Assembly: GCF_001279695.1 (NCBI RefSeq)
Contig: NZ_LGDD01000341.1
Location: 1-32,897, forward strand
Reading direction: 5' to 3'
DNA from: Streptomyces sp. WM6378
GTDB taxonomy: Bacteria; Actinomycetota; Actinomycetes; Streptomycetales; Streptomycetaceae
DNA: 32,897 nt
A program made the position numbers and the translations under genes. The notes beneath the pieces are model-generated. The model saw nothing but the letters and a program-made list of their open reading frames with translations, did no database searches and was not told the DNA's origin. This document shows positions 16,198 to 23,898 of the stretch, piece by piece (position 1 is the first letter of the stretch; every line of letters starts with the position of its first letter).

Positions 16198-16436
16198 CAG
16201 GCGGCGTCCACCCCCTCGCTGCGCGAGCTTGGCGGCGCCTCGTCGGGAAAGGCGTCGTCGAACTCGGCGCGCTGCTGTTCTCCCCAGGAGAGCGCGTACC
16301 GGACGAACTGCAGGCGCTGCTGTTCGCGCAGGGGCAGGTCGTGGACGTACTGCTTGAGCGATTTCCCGTCGGCGGCCGCGGCGGCCCGGACCGCTTCGAG
16401 TTCCTCGTCGGTGAAGGTGATGTTCAAGGACGGCAT
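16197..16436 (-). CDS. Antitoxin partner of the Fic-like toxin, 79 aa
   Basis: A small acidic protein of antitoxin size. The first 45 residues, starting SLNITFTDEELEAVRAAAAA, look like the strand and first helices of a ribbon-helix-helix DNA-binding domain; DGKSLKQYVHDL continues it. The C-terminal 35 residues (ALSWGEQQRAEFDDAFPDEA) would then wrap the toxin. A toxin gene overlapping the last base, an operator with two phased sites just before the start, and the small size all support the antitoxin role. The ATG at 16434-16436 has GAGGT directly before it, too close for a normal ribosome site; a TACCAT at 16443-16448 could be a -10 box, which would make the transcript almost leaderless. Confidence 0.75.
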   Translation of the reverse strand: MPSLNITFTDEELEAVRAAAAADGKSLKQYVHDLPLREQQRLQFVRYALSWGEQQRAEFDDAFPDEAPPSSRSEGVDAA

Positions 16437-16443
16437 ACCTCGA

Positions 16444-16462
16444 TGGTACCTAGTTGGTACCT
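16444..16462. promoter_or_regulatory. Phased double operator of the toxin-antitoxin operon
   Basis: TGGTACCT occurs twice, at 16444-16451 and 16455-16462, exactly 11 bp apart from start to start, one helical turn. Each contains the palindrome GGTACC. Two identical half-sites on one face of the helix are the usual arrangement for ribbon-helix-helix antitoxins. The site begins eight bases upstream of the antitoxin start, where it would block the promoter. Confidence 0.65.
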
Positions 16463-16558
16463 GCTCGGCTACGGGATGGCGTCAGTTGCCAGTCTTCGCA
16501 GGTCAAAGGCGTGGGTGGGCTGGGCTCGGAAGGAATTTCGGCTGCGGTCCCGCCGCCC

Positions 16559-16585
16559 TGTCACATTTCTCCGTCGCGATGCGTC
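16559..16585 (+). promoter_or_regulatory. Sequence matching an ECF41-type sigma factor promoter
   Basis: TGTCACA at 16559-16565 and CGTC at 16582-16585 are separated by exactly 16 bases. That fits, as I recall it, the published consensus for ECF41 sigma factors, which often control carboxymuconolactone-decarboxylase, oxidoreductase and epimerase genes. It lies about 100 bp before a gene of exactly that first class. CTGTCAC (16558-16564) and GTGACAG (16592-16598) also form a perfect seven-base inverted repeat around it. No ECF41 sigma gene is in the window. Confidence 0.55.
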
Positions 16586-16600
16586 AGAGCGGTGACAGCA

Positions 16601-16621
16601 AGCAGCGACAAAGCAGCGACA
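16601..16621 (+). repeat. Direct repeat of AGCAGCGACA, 11-bp period
   Basis: AGCAGCGACA is present at 16601-16610 and again at 16612-16621, one base apart, with a partial GACAGCA before it. It lies between the ECF41-like promoter and the CMD gene, so it would be in the 5' untranslated region. Its role is unknown. Confidence 0.6.
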
Positions 16622-16682
16622 GCAACGCGAATGCCTTGAGGAGATGGTTGTGGAAACTCGCTCGATCACCGAGGAAGTACCG

Positions 16683-17156
16683 ATGGTCCCCCGGATGTCC
16701 GAGGACCCCGCGCAGCTCGTGCCCGAGCTGGCCCAGGTGTCGGCGGCACTGTTCAAGGTCACCGGCAACGGTTCGGTGCCGCGTGCCACCATCAGCCTGG
16801 TCCAGCTGCGTGCGGGGCAGATCGTCGGCAGCACTTACCTGACCGTTCTGCACACCGGGTTCCTGCGCAAGGCCGGGGAGCCGGAGGAGCGGATCACGTC
16901 GGTGGCGTCCTGGCAGGACTCGCCCTATTTCACGAGTGCCGAGCGTGCCGCACTCGCGCTCGTCGAGGCCGTGCTCCAGCCGGCCGCGCACGGCGAACGC
17001 GTCTCGGACGAGCTCTACGCCCACGCGGCCGAGCACTATGAGCCCAAGGCGCTGGCCACCTTGATGTTCGCCATCGGGCAGGTCAACTTCTTCATCGCCG
17101 TGGCCCTCATCGCCAAGCCGGTGCCCGGACGGTCCTTCACGGATCCCTGGAACTGA
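16683..17156 (+). CDS. Carboxymuconolactone decarboxylase/AhpD-fold protein without CxxC, 157 aa
   Basis: The protein has the CMD/AhpD fold: a first helix pair with LVPELAQVSAALFKVTG, then SVPRATISLVQLRAGQIVGS, then LHTGFLRKAGEPEERI, SVASWQDSPYFTSAERAAL and a LATLMFAIGQVNFF helix. Most relatives have C-x-x-C-x-x-x-H in the third block, the redox centre of alkylhydroperoxidases; here both cysteines are replaced (S50 and L53) while H57 is kept. So peroxidase activity of the usual kind is unlikely. I chose ATG 16683, which follows GAGGAAG by five bases and fits family length; starts at 16644 and 16650 (GTG, with GAGGAG) are possible. It is preceded by an ECF41-like promoter. Confidence 0.8.
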   Translation: MVPRMSEDPAQLVPELAQVSAALFKVTGNGSVPRATISLVQLRAGQIVGSTYLTVLHTGFLRKAGEPEERITSVASWQDSPYFTSAERAALALVEAVLQPAAHGERVSDELYAHAAEHYEPKALATLMFAIGQVNFFIAVALIAKPVPGRSFTDPWN

Positions 17157-17494
17157 CGCCCCGGCCTTGGACATCGCCGTTCGAGCCCCGATCTTCCAGC
17201 GGGGCCCGAACGGGTCGGCGGAGCCGGCCCCCTCCACCACTCGGAACGTAACGGCGAGGTGTGCCGGGCTCGCGCAATTCCCCCGATACCGGACCGTTTG
17301 CTGCGGTCACATGTCGGCCTCGTGGCAGCGGCGGCTGAACCCTGGTGCCGGTTCCCAGGTACGGACCAGACTCGCGCTCGCACCCCGGTGCCCACGTTCC
17401 CGTACCTCCAGAAGGCTCCACCGCACATGCATACCTCGCTCAGACCCGGCGCCCCCGAGGCGCACCTCCCCCGTGCGGTGAGGAGGTGGCTCGC
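17157..17494 (+). other. Leader region of the importer operon, no firm gene
   Basis: No gene is supported here. AGGTACGG (17357-17364) and CCGTACCT (17400-17407) form an inverted repeat 35 bp apart, and GGTGCC with GTTCCC occurs twice nearby. A 27-codon frame runs from ATG 17427 to TGA 17508-17510, ending in RRWLACCAT and overlapping the first permease start by 16 bases; it could be a coupling leader peptide but its ribosome site is poor (AGAAGG, 11 bases away). Confidence 0.3.
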
Positions 17495-18478
17495 GTGCTG
17501 CGCTACGTGACGCGCAAGGCGACGGGCTGGCTCCTGATGATCGTGGTGGCCACCAACGCGACCTATTTCCTTGCCAGTTGGTTCCTCGACCCGCGGTCGA
17601 ACTTCAAGGAGCTGCGGCCCGCCCGCACCGAGGCGCAGATCGACCGCGCACTCGCGCCGTACAACCTGGACCCGCAGGTGCCGGTCGTGCACCGGTGGTG
17701 GGACTGGTTCACCTCCGTGGTGCTCCGCTTCGACTGGGGGAGGTCGCCCACCGGCGTCTCCGTCAACTCGGAGATCGGCTACCGGTCGCTCGTCAGCGCG
17801 GAGCTGGTCCTCCTGGCGACGGTCCTGTCCGTCGTGATCGGTGTCGCGCTGGGTGTGTACACCGCGTCGCGCCAGTACGGCTGGGCCGATCGCCTCGCAC
17901 AGGCCGTGTCCATCGTGGTGTTCAACGTTCCGGCGTCCGTCGCCGCTCTCGCCGTGGTCTTCGTCGCCATCTGGCTGAACCAGCATGCCGGACTGCACTT
18001 CCTGTACGTCGCCGGGGAGAACTCCCCGGGCGTGCAAGGGCTGTTGCCGACGATCGGCGACCGCTTTCTGCACCTGATCCTGCCGACCCTGACGCTGACC
18101 CTGATGGGCTATGTCGGCTACCACCTGACGCAGCGTTCGCTGCTGCTCGACACCATCAACGCCGACTTCGTCCGCACCGCCCGGGCCACCGGGCTCACCC
18201 GGGCCCGGGCGATCCGTCGGCACGCCCTGCGCACCGCGCTCATTCCGACGGCGGCATCCGTGGCGTTCAGTGTCCCGGCCATGTTCACCGGGGCCGTCAT
18301 CACGGAGACCATCTTCGGCTGGAACGGCATGGGTCGGTACTTCGTGCAGACCATCAGCAAGAACGACGTGCACGGCGCGGTCGCCACGGCGGCCTTCGCC
18401 GGGGCACTCACCGCGATCGGTGCGATCCTCGCGGACATCGCCACCGTCTGCCTCGACCCCCGGGTGAGGGTGAGTTGA
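17495..18478 (+). CDS. Peptide/nickel-type ABC importer, permease 1 (OppB/DppB-like), 327 aa
   Basis: This is the first membrane subunit of an importer in the Opp/Dpp/Nik family, which takes up peptides, nickel or glycosides. It begins with the usual OppB helix after a short basic start (LRYVTRKATGWLLMIVVATN), has a large external loop with APYNLDPQVPVVHRWWDWF and FDWGRSPTGVSV, and a membrane core with the EAA-type loop TARATGLTRARAIRRHALRT, where the ATPase docks. GTG 17495 is preceded by GAGGAGG with ten bases between, so the preceding open frame is not used. It ends one base before the start of the second permease, so the two are translated together. Confidence 0.9.
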   Translation: MLRYVTRKATGWLLMIVVATNATYFLASWFLDPRSNFKELRPARTEAQIDRALAPYNLDPQVPVVHRWWDWFTSVVLRFDWGRSPTGVSVNSEIGYRSLVSAELVLLATVLSVVIGVALGVYTASRQYGWADRLAQAVSIVVFNVPASVAALAVVFVAIWLNQHAGLHFLYVAGENSPGVQGLLPTIGDRFLHLILPTLTLTLMGYVGYHLTQRSLLLDTINADFVRTARATGLTRARAIRRHALRTALIPTAASVAFSVPAMFTGAVITETIFGWNGMGRYFVQTISKNDVHGAVATAAFAGALTAIGAILADIATVCLDPRVRVS

Positions 18479-18479
18479 C

Positions 18480-19430
18480 ATGACGTCAGATGCGACCATC
18501 ACGCATAAGCCCGCGGAGAAGCTCGCGGGGAAGCCCGTGCCGAGGCCCCTCTCGAACAGCGAGCGGCACATCGGTCTCGGCCGGCTCTATCTGCGGCGCT
18601 TCCTGCGCAACCGCCTCGCCGTCGCAGGCGTGGTCATCTTCCTGCTCCTGGTGCTGTTCAGTGCCTTCGGCGGCCTGTTCACCTCCCACACGTACTCCGA
18701 CACCGACTTCGCCGCGCTCACCCAACCGCCCAGCGCCGCCCACTGGTTCGGCACCAACCAGGGCGGCAACGACATCTACGCCTCTGCCGTGCACGGGCTC
18801 CAGCGCTCGCTGGCGATCGCCGTGAGCGTGTCCGTCCTGACCGTGGTCGTCGCCGCGGTCATCGGGTCCAGCGCCGCGTACTTCGGGGGCCGGGTCGAGA
18901 AGGCGACGCTCGCCGTCATCCACTTCCTGCTGATCGTCCCCTCGTTCCTCATCCTCGCGCTGGTCTCGCACCGCCTCGCCGGAGACTGGCGGGTGCTCAT
19001 CGTCGTCCTGACGGTGTTCGGCTGGATGTCCACGGCGCGGGTGATCTGGTCCGTTTCGACCTCGCTGCGCGAACGCGACTACGTGACGGCCGCCGAGTTC
19101 ATGGGGGTGCGCCCGCTGCGCATCATCCTGCGGCACATCATTCCCAACCTCGGCTCGCTCCTGATCGTCAATCTGACGCTGGGTGTCGTCTCGACCGTGC
19201 TCAGCGAAACCGCCCTGTCCTTCCTGGGGTTCGGCGTGCAGACGCCGGACGTCTCGCTGGGCACGATGCTCGCGGACGGTGCGAGCGCGATCACCAGCGC
19301 GCCTTGGCTGTTCGCCTTCCCCGCGGGTCTGGTCGTGCTGCTCACCGTGTCGATGACCTTCGTCGGCGACGGGCTGCGCGACGCCCTCGACCCCACGTCC
19401 GTGACCGGCGCGGCTGGAGGCCGACGATGA
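18480..19430 (+). CDS. Peptide/nickel-type ABC importer, permease 2 (OppC/DppC-like), 316 aa
   Basis: The second membrane subunit. Six membrane segments follow a basic cytosolic start of about 40 residues. The conserved OppC landmarks are present: RNRLAVAGVVIF in the first helix, HWFGTNQGGNDIYA in the external loop (usually GTD-x-x-GRD), and the EAA loop AAEFMGVRPLRIILRHIIPN that contacts the ATPase. The C-terminal SFLGFGVQTPDVSLGTML and GDGLRDALDP are typical of the family's end. Its stop overlaps the ATPase start as ATGA. The N in the GTNQGGND motif is a mild departure from the usual GTD-x-x-GRD. Confidence 0.9.
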   Translation: MTSDATITHKPAEKLAGKPVPRPLSNSERHIGLGRLYLRRFLRNRLAVAGVVIFLLLVLFSAFGGLFTSHTYSDTDFAALTQPPSAAHWFGTNQGGNDIYASAVHGLQRSLAIAVSVSVLTVVVAAVIGSSAAYFGGRVEKATLAVIHFLLIVPSFLILALVSHRLAGDWRVLIVVLTVFGWMSTARVIWSVSTSLRERDYVTAAEFMGVRPLRIILRHIIPNLGSLLIVNLTLGVVSTVLSETALSFLGFGVQTPDVSLGTMLADGASAITSAPWLFAFPAGLVVLLTVSMTFVGDGLRDALDPTSVTGAAGGRR

Positions 19431-21511
19431 CCCTCGCGACACCTCTGACCGAGCCCGCACCGCCCACCGACGCCACCCCCGTGCTCTCGGTACGGGATCT
19501 GCGGATCTCCTTCCCGTCCGAGGCCGGGCCCGTCGAGGCGGTGCGCGGTGTCGGCTTCGACCTGCTGCCGGGCCGCACGCTCGGCATCGTCGGCGAGTCC
19601 GGCTCGGGCAAGTCGGCCACCGCGATGGGCATCATGGGCCTGCTGCCGCCCTCCGCCACCCTGAGCGGAGAGGTCCTGCTCGGCGGGCGCAACCTGATCG
19701 GGCTCGGCGACAAGGAGCTTTCCGGGGTACGGGGCAATTCCATCGGCATGGTCTTCCAGGACCCGCTGTCCGCGCTCACCCCGATCTACTCGGTCGGCCG
19801 ACTGCTCTGCGACACCCTGCGGGTCCACCAGGACCTCACGAAACACGCGGCCTGGGAGCAGGCCGTCGAACTGCTCGATCTCGTCGGCATCCCCGATCCG
19901 CGCGAGCGGGCCAAGTCGTTCCCGCACGAGTTCTCCGGCGGGATGCGCCAGCGGGTCGTCATCGCCATGGCGATCGCCAACAAGCCGTCCGTGCTCGTCG
20001 CCGACGAGCCCACCACCGCCCTCGACGTCACGGTGCAGGCCCAGATCCTCGACGTGCTGCGCCTGGCGCAGGCCGAGACCGGCGCCGGGCTCGTGCTCAT
20101 CACCCACGACCTCGGGGTCGTCGCGGGCCACGCCGACGACATCGCCGTCATGTACGCGGGCCGGCTGGTGGAGCGGGCCGGCGTCGAGGAACTGTTCCGG
20201 CGCCCGACGATGCCGTACACCGCGAGGCTGCTCGCCGCCGTCCCGACCGTGGACAGCGGGGTCCACCGCCCCCTGGTCCCCATCGGCGGCGAACCACCCA
20301 CCCCCGCCGGCCTCCCGCCCGGCTGCCCCTTCGCGAGCCGCTGCGCTGTCGCTCTGGATGCCTGCCGCACCGACGAACCCGGGCTGCGCGAGATCACCGG
20401 GCACGGTCACGTGGCCTGCCTGCGCACCGACGAGATCGCCGCCGGAACGCTCGATCCGGCCGGATCCGGAACGCCCCTCGACGAGCCCGCCCAATCCGCC
20501 CGTACACAGGTCGGTGACGTGGTGCTCCGGGTCGAGGACCTCGTCAAGACGTTCCCGGTCACCAAGGGCGCCGTCCTCAAGCGCCGGGTCGCCACCCTGC
20601 ACGCCGTGAACCGGGTGAGCTTCGAGCTGCGGGCCGGGGAGACCCTGGGCCTGGTGGGCGAGTCGGGCAGCGGCAAGACCACGACGCTGCTTGAGATCCT
20701 CCGGCTCAGGCGCCCCGAAGGCGGCCGGATCGAGATCGCCGGAACCGAGGTGGGCGCGGCCCAATCCCCGGATCTCATAAGGGAGTTGCGGCAGAACGTA
20801 CAGATCGTCATGCAGGACCCGCTCGGCGCCCTGGACCCGCGGCTGCCCGTGTACGAGCTGCTCGCCGAGCCCTTGCGGGCCGTCGGGCGGGACCGCGAGT
20901 CGATCCGTTCCCGCATCCACGAGCTGCTTGCCCTGGTCGGTCTGGACGCCTCGGTCAACGACCGTTTCCCGGCCGCGCTGTCGGGCGGCCAGCGCCAACG
21001 CGTGGGCATCGCGCGGGCGTTGGCGGCCGAGCCGAAGCTGCTCGCCCTCGACGAGCCGCTCTCGGCCCTGGACGTGTCGGTGCAGGCCGGGGTGATCAAC
21101 CTCCTCGCCCGCCTGAAGCGCGAACTCGGGCTCGCCTACCTGGTGGTGGCCCACGACCTGGCCGTCGTCCGGTACATCTCCGACCACATCGCGGTGATGT
21201 ATCTGGGTCACATCGTCGAGACCGGGAACACCGAGACGATCTTCTCCGACCCTAGGCACCCGTACACCCGGGCGCTCCTTTCGGCGATCCCGGTCCCCGA
21301 CCCTCAGCGGGAACGCACCCGCGAACGCACCGTCCTGGACGGCGAGTTGCCGAGCGCAGCCCGGCCTCCGGCGGGCTGCGTGTTCGTCGACCGCTGCCCG
21401 TTGTACCGCCTCGCCGACGAGGGTGTGCGCCGGCTCTGTCGCACCCAACGCCCCGTACCGGCCCAGGTCCCCGGGCAGCCCGGGCACGAGTACGCCTGCC
21501 ACGCCGGCTGA
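19427..21511 (+). CDS. Fused double ATPase of the importer (OppD-OppF type), 694 aa
   Basis: Two ATPase domains in one chain energise the importer. Domain 1 (about residues 18-335) has Walker A GESGSGKSA (56-64), a Q-loop FQDPLSAL, signature FSGGMRQRV, Walker B VLVADEPTTALD and an ITHDLGVV switch, then a cysteine-bearing tail CPFASRC. Domain 2 (about 365-685) has GESGSGKTT, MQDPLGAL, LSGGQRQRV, LLALDEPLSALD and VAHDLAVV, again with a C-terminal cysteine tail CVFVDRC. Such tails can bind an iron-sulfur cluster in the OppD family. In many bacteria these are two separate proteins; fusion is common in actinobacteria. The start overlaps the permease stop by four bases. Confidence 0.9.
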   Translation: MTLATPLTEPAPPTDATPVLSVRDLRISFPSEAGPVEAVRGVGFDLLPGRTLGIVGESGSGKSATAMGIMGLLPPSATLSGEVLLGGRNLIGLGDKELSGVRGNSIGMVFQDPLSALTPIYSVGRLLCDTLRVHQDLTKHAAWEQAVELLDLVGIPDPRERAKSFPHEFSGGMRQRVVIAMAIANKPSVLVADEPTTALDVTVQAQILDVLRLAQAETGAGLVLITHDLGVVAGHADDIAVMYAGRLVERAGVEELFRRPTMPYTARLLAAVPTVDSGVHRPLVPIGGEPPTPAGLPPGCPFASRCAVALDACRTDEPGLREITGHGHVACLRTDEIAAGTLDPAGSGTPLDEPAQSARTQVGDVVLRVEDLVKTFPVTKGAVLKRRVATLHAVNRVSFELRAGETLGLVGESGSGKTTTLLEILRLRRPEGGRIEIAGTEVGAAQSPDLIRELRQNVQIVMQDPLGALDPRLPVYELLAEPLRAVGRDRESIRSRIHELLALVGLDASVNDRFPAALSGGQRQRVGIARALAAEPKLLALDEPLSALDVSVQAGVINLLARLKRELGLAYLVVAHDLAVVRYISDHIAVMYLGHIVETGNTETIFSDPRHPYTRALLSAIPVPDPQRERTRERTVLDGELPSAARPPAGCVFVDRCPLYRLADEGVRRLCRTQRPVPAQVPGQPGHEYACHAG

Positions 21512-21568
21512 ACACCTGCCCCTGCCCGGACCCCGTCCCTTACGCCTGACCAGAGGAACCACTCCGCC

Positions 21569-23242
21569 ATGCGCTCAAGACTGGCCCTGCCCGTCGCCCT
21601 CATCGCCGCCGTCTCCGTCGCCGCCACCGCGTGCCAGTCCTCCTCCGGGAAGACCACGGGCGCGAAGGCCGCTCCCAAGGCGGCGTCGGCCGCCGCCGAC
21701 TACAACCCCCAGCCGTACGACAACATCAAGGACGGCGGCACCTACACCACCGCCGGGACCTTCGACGACCAGGGCAACCCGTTCAACGTCAACGCCACGC
21801 TCACCGCGTCCCGGGTGTGGGCCTGGTACAACGCCGACGCGATCACTTACTCGCCGACGGGCGAAGTGCAGTACAACCCGGACTACTACAGCGATGTGAA
21901 GGTGACCGTCGAGGGCGGCCACCAGAAGGTCGTCCTGACGATCAACCCGAAGGCCGTCTTCAACGACGGCACACCCATCGACTGGACCGCGATCGAGGCC
22001 ACCTGGAAGGCCAACAACGGCTCGGACAAGGCCTTCGCCGCCGCGACGACGGTCGGCTACGACCAGATCACCTCGGTCGAGCGGGGCGCGGACGCCAAGC
22101 AGGCCGTCATCACCTTCAAGGGCGTCGACGCCTCCTGGTCCAGCCTGTTCACCACGTTCCTGCACCCCAAGGCCGCCACGGTCGACAACTTCAACCAGGC
22201 GTACGTCAAGAAGGCCCACCCGGAGTGGGGCGCGGGCCCGTACACGGTCGGCACCTGGGACACGCACTCGGGCAACATCACCTTCGTCCGCAACCCCAAG
22301 TGGTGGGGAAGGAAGGGCAAGTTGGACAAACGCGTCTATGTGAACCTGGAGTCGTCCGCGGCGGTCAACGCCTTCAAGAACGGCCAGCTCGACTACACCT
22401 CCGCCGTCGACGCGGAGAGCCTCAAGCAGCTCAAGGGACTCAAGGGAACGGAGATCCGCAGCGGCGGCAGCCCCTTCGAATACTCGCTCAACTTCAACAC
22501 CAAGTCCCCGGTCCTCTCGGACAAGGGCGTCCGCAAGGCCATCCAGGAGAGCGTCGACCGCGCACAGATAGCGAAGATCCAGTTCCAGGGGCTCGACTAT
22601 CAGGAACCGCTGCCGGGTTCGGCCGTCCTGCACAGCTTCCAGAAGGGGTACGAGGACAACGTCTCGGCGGTGCTGGAGTACGCGCCGGACGACGCCAAGA
22701 ACACGCTCGACGCGGCGGGTTGGAAGCCCGGGCAGGACGGCATCCGCGTCAAGGACGGCAAGAAGCTCGACGTCGGCTACACGCTCCTCGGCGACGACGC
22801 GCTCGGCAAGGCCACTGCGGGCGCGCTCGCCGCGATGCTGAAGCAGATCGGCGTCCACCTCGTCATCACGAAGGCCGACGACGCGGACTTCTCGAAGGTC
22901 CTCAGCGAGCGCAGGTTCGACCTCTTCCTGTCGGGCAACCGCTCCATGGACCCGTTCGCCGCCCGCTACCTGTGCGACTTCTACTGCTCGGACCGGGACG
23001 CCAACATCACCGGTTCCGGCACGCCCGCCCTGAACAAGGAGATCCTCGCCACCACCGAGATCGCCGACCTCGCCGAGCAGAACGCGGCGGTCAACAAGGT
23101 CGAGCAGAAGGCGCTCCAGGAGTACGCGTTCCTGCCGCTGTACAGCGGCCCCTCGACGTACGGCGTGAAGAAGGGCCTGGCCAACGTGGGCGCGACCATC
23201 TTCTACAGCCCGCTGCCGGAGACGGTCGGCTGGCAGAAGTAG
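21569..23242 (+). CDS. Substrate-binding lipoprotein of the importer, 557 aa
   Basis: An extracytoplasmic binding protein of the SBP_bac_5 (OppA/DppA) family that would deliver substrate to the two permeases. The N-terminal signal ends in a lipobox, VSVAATAC, with Cys22 as the lipid-modified residue. The mature chain starts with a glycine/serine/alanine-rich linker, then DGGTYTTAGTF, a middle VFNDGTPIDW (the family motif F-x-D-G-x-P-x-x-A-x-D variant), ITFVRNPKWWG and GVRKAIQESVDRAQI, all landmarks of this family. The 557 aa length is normal. The ATG has a GAGGAA site ten bases upstream. It is last in the operon, 57 bp after the ATPase; the substrate is probably a peptide, though nickel or a glycoside is not excluded. 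Confidence 0.9.
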   Translation: MRSRLALPVALIAAVSVAATACQSSSGKTTGAKAAPKAASAAADYNPQPYDNIKDGGTYTTAGTFDDQGNPFNVNATLTASRVWAWYNADAITYSPTGEVQYNPDYYSDVKVTVEGGHQKVVLTINPKAVFNDGTPIDWTAIEATWKANNGSDKAFAAATTVGYDQITSVERGADAKQAVITFKGVDASWSSLFTTFLHPKAATVDNFNQAYVKKAHPEWGAGPYTVGTWDTHSGNITFVRNPKWWGRKGKLDKRVYVNLESSAAVNAFKNGQLDYTSAVDAESLKQLKGLKGTEIRSGGSPFEYSLNFNTKSPVLSDKGVRKAIQESVDRAQIAKIQFQGLDYQEPLPGSAVLHSFQKGYEDNVSAVLEYAPDDAKNTLDAAGWKPGQDGIRVKDGKKLDVGYTLLGDDALGKATAGALAAMLKQIGVHLVITKADDADFSKVLSERRFDLFLSGNRSMDPFAARYLCDFYCSDRDANITGSGTPALNKEILATTEIADLAEQNAAVNKVEQKALQEYAFLPLYSGPSTYGVKKGLANVGATIFYSPLPETVGWQK

Positions 23243-23276
23243 CCCGCTCCGGCGTCGGTCCACGGCCGAGCGGACC

Positions 23277-23315
23277 CCCGGCCCCGGCTTGGCGCTCTGC
23301 CGTGCCGGGGCCGGG
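23277..23315. terminator. Strong hairpin terminator, 12-bp perfect stem
   Basis: CCCGGCCCCGGC at 23277-23288 pairs without mismatch with GCCGGGGCCGGG at 23304-23315 around a 15-base loop. It lies between the stop codons of two convergent genes and would end transcription of the importer operon and, from the other side, of the PPOX gene. Confidence 0.8.
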
Positions 23316-23330
23316 CCCCGTGTGCCCGGG

Positions 23331-23855
23331 TCATTCGGCGCCGGGGATGTCCAGGGCCGTTCCGTACAGCCGCGAGACCGGGATCCGGATCACCACGCGC
23401 CGGTCGGCGACCAGTTGCTCGAAGAAGGCCCGTTCCTCGGCCGGGTCCTCGAACCCGGTTGTGAGCGCGAGCAGTTCGCGGCCGGTCGCGTCGCCGGGGA
23501 GGGTCGTCTCGGGCGACACTTCGGCCTCGCCCTCGGCGACGGCGAACGACCAGACGTCCGGGCCCGTGACGTGCAGGGCCACGTGCGGATCGCGGCGCAG
23601 ATGCCGGACTTTGAGACGGTCGGCCGTGGTGGAGATCCGGACGACGCGCTCTTCGGGGTTCCAGTGGTGGAGCACGGTCGACAGGTGCGGGTGACCGCTG
23701 CGCCTGACGGTGGCCAGCACCCCGAACTGCTGCGCCTGGAGCAGCCGCGACAGTGCCTCGTCGGACAGGACCCGGGGCGCGGGCCCGCTGCCGGGCCGCT
23801 CGGTCCCGGACTCTGCCTGGACGGGAGTCGTGGCCGCGTTCTCGTACGTGTTCAC
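23331..23855 (-). CDS. PPOX-fold (flavin/F420-binding split-barrel) protein, 174 aa
   Basis: A split-beta-barrel protein related to pyridoxamine 5'-phosphate oxidase; actinobacterial members often use F420 or a flavin for redox steps. The core reads FGVLATVRRSGHPHLSTVLH, a HWNPEERVVRISTTADRLK segment, then HLRRDPHVALHVTGP and a final strand pair with VVIRIPVSRLYG. The first 25 residues are a polar tail that is probably disordered. I chose GTG 23855, with AAAGG eight bases upstream. It lies 43 bp after the DHA2 exporter gene on the same strand, so the two are probably co-transcribed, but nothing connects them in function. Confidence 0.8.
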   Translation of the reverse strand: MNTYENAATTPVQAESGTERPGSGPAPRVLSDEALSRLLQAQQFGVLATVRRSGHPHLSTVLHHWNPEERVVRISTTADRLKVRHLRRDPHVALHVTGPDVWSFAVAEGEAEVSPETTLPGDATGRELLALTTGFEDPAEERAFFEQLVADRRVVIRIPVSRLYGTALDIPGAE

Positions 23856-23898
23856 GGTGCTGCCTTTCGGTGGCGTGCGCGGTGAGGTGGGGGGAAGT

